Shown: piece by piece, positions 63,001-64,000 of the stretch | How the letters are laid out: every line of letters starts with the position of its first letter | How positions within the stretch are numbered: the first letter of the stretch is position 1 | Assembly (NCBI GenBank): GCA_029448655.1 | Contig: JACCLO010000001.1 | Span: forward strand, 4,650,001 to 4,714,000 | Source of the DNA: Wolfiporia cocos | Lineage: Eukaryota; Basidiomycota; Agaricomycetes; Polyporales; Phaeolaceae | DNA length: 64,000 nucleotides | Direction: 5' to 3' | Notes under the pieces: model-generated | What the model saw: the letters and a program-made list of their open reading frames with translations, nothing else | Told to the model about the DNA's origin: nothing | Databases searched by the model: none | Position numbers and translations under genes: made by a program

Positions 63001-64000
63001 CAAGGACGAGCAGATGATGTTCTTTGCCAAGGGAGACAACCCCCATGAAGTTGCTGACCGTCCATCCTCAACAAAGACCCAGCTCACAGAATGGTTCATG
63101 GCAAACCGACATCTTCCAGGGGCAACACAGCATCTGTACCAAGATTTCCCACAGTACTTTGTGTGGGATGCAAGGTCCCGCACCTGGAAGGTCAGGCAAC
63201 GGGACTTTTCAATAGGCAGGATGGCCTTTGTGCACCCTTCAGCCAGTGAAAAGTTCTACCTACGGCTCCTGCTCATGGTGGTGAAGGGTGCCACCTGCTG
63301 GGATGACCTCTACAAGGTCAATGGGGTTGCATACCCAACCTTCAAGGCCACATGCTCTCCCTGTGGACTTCTAGAGGATGATGGGGAGTGGGCACTGTGC
63401 TTGGAGAATGCAGTAGACATGCAGTCAGGATCACAGCTATGCAATCTGTTTGCCATACTCCTCACCCATTGTCATCCTGTGGAGCCTGCCGACCTCTGGA
63501 CCCGGTTCAGTAATCACATTTGTGACGACCTACGACCCCAAGTTGTTGCTTATGGGCATGAGGATCCCACAAATGAACAGGTCTGGGACCTGGGACTGTT
63601 CCTTCTCAATCATATACTGCTCAAGTATGGAAGGCGGCTAACAGACTTTCCACCTATGCCCCTCCCTCAGGCACAATGGGAGCCTCCACATGTAAATCTT
63701 ATCCTTCAAGAGGAACTTGCCTATGATGATGCAGAGCTTGCTGTTGGGGTGGAGGTGGACAGGGAGCGCTTCAATCCAGAGCAGGCAAATGCCTATGATG
63801 TGGTCCTACAATCCGTCCTACAGCAAGAGGGGAGAATATTCTTCCTCCACAGTGCAGGTGGTGGTGGCAAGACATTCACATGTAATGCCATTGCTTCTGC
63901 AGTTCGTATGCATAGAAAGGTGGAACTCTGTGTTGCATCCTCTGGGATTGCATCGTTGCTCCTCATTGGTGGACACACAGCTCATTCTCGCTTCAAAATA
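60070..64000 (+). pseudogene. Helitron Rep-helicase (Helitron_like_N plus Pif1 helicase), disrupted and partial
   Basis: An N-terminal leader frame (60,070-60,759) has a TAG at 60,427. A shift near 60,755 moves to the main frame, which is open to the window end except for TGA at 62,402 and 62,456. The main frame carries a Cys-rich motif (CPHCHALHWKGEH), then ANPTWPEI, FQK-stop-GLPHVHLL (the HUH motif of rolling-circle Rep) and YIHKYIYKGH (the catalytic-tyrosine region). Later come FFLHSAGGGGKTF (Walker A of the Pif1-like helicase, in a form typical of mushroom Helitrons) and SSGIASLL. Each stop corresponds to an expected Arg (CGA) or Gln (CAG), so single C-to-T changes explain all three. The remaining 1.5 kb is open and well conserved, so inactivation looks recent. 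The helicase C-terminal part lies beyond 64,000. Confidence 0.87.

Larger units (their letters stand above)
58398..64000 (+). mobile_element. autonomous-type Helitron, 5' part, runs off the window
   Basis: It begins TCTATAAGTAAAGGGAGC directly after Helitron 2's CTAG and shares its first 150 bp with the two smaller elements (TCGCGTGGAGTGCACCTGG in two of them). It then has a repeat-containing leader, a solo LTR insertion, and a Rep/helicase frame. The 3' end is outside the window. Confidence 0.72.

Noticed and set aside
61838..63046. 402-codon open frame on the minus strand
   Set aside because: It is antisense to the Helitron Rep frame, which has clear motifs; no domain is visible in the antisense product.

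Overview
The window is nuclear DNA of a filamentous basidiomycete, most likely an Agaricomycete. The genes are split by many 45-70 nt GT-AG introns, and the gene set (SET9, CDK8-type SSN3, amadoriase, multi-exon P450) and the transposons (Helitrons of the mushroom type, copia, LTR and hAT relics) fit that group. Every exon model given here was assembled by hand; each closes in frame, meaning exon lengths sum to a multiple of three with matching intron phases.

Two halves contrast sharply. Positions 1-25,340 are a compact gene block: an alpha/beta-hydrolase, APC1 (anaphase-promoting complex), CCT6 (chaperonin zeta), SET9 (H4K20 methyltransferase), ribosomal protein eS8, UGP1 (UDP-glucose pyrophosphorylase), SSN3/CDK8 (Mediator kinase), an FAD amadoriase and a small basic protein. 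Intergenic gaps are about 0.2-1.2 kb. APC1/CCT6, eS8/UGP1 and SSN3/amadoriase are divergent pairs. CCT6/SET9, UGP1/SSN3 and amadoriase/small gene are convergent pairs. The block is housekeeping and does not form a pathway cluster.

Positions 25,400-64,000 are transposon-dominated with one intact host gene, a 13-exon cytochrome P450 (52,852-55,063). I resolve three families of solo LTRs by their TG...CA ends and exact 5-bp target duplications: A (44,220 and 59,252), B (33,061, 36,977 and 50,220) and C (31,864 and 56,034, plus an inverted older copy). There is also a miniature LTR element (TRIM) with apparently identical 551-bp LTRs, two hAT-type MITEs with perfect 8-bp duplications, and copia gag and RNase H relics. 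Other parts include a mitochondrial LAGLIDADG fragment (NUMT), several unnamed interspersed repeat families and four minisatellites. Insertions are nested, so their order can be read.

The right end (57,127-64,000) holds what I read as three Helitrons joined head to tail with no spacer: two short non-autonomous copies, then an autonomous element whose Rep/helicase frame runs off the window. That frame is broken by two in-frame TGA codons, one TAG and a frameshift, all three stops being explicable as C-to-T changes. No rRNA gene, CRISPR array or bacterial-type feature was seen.
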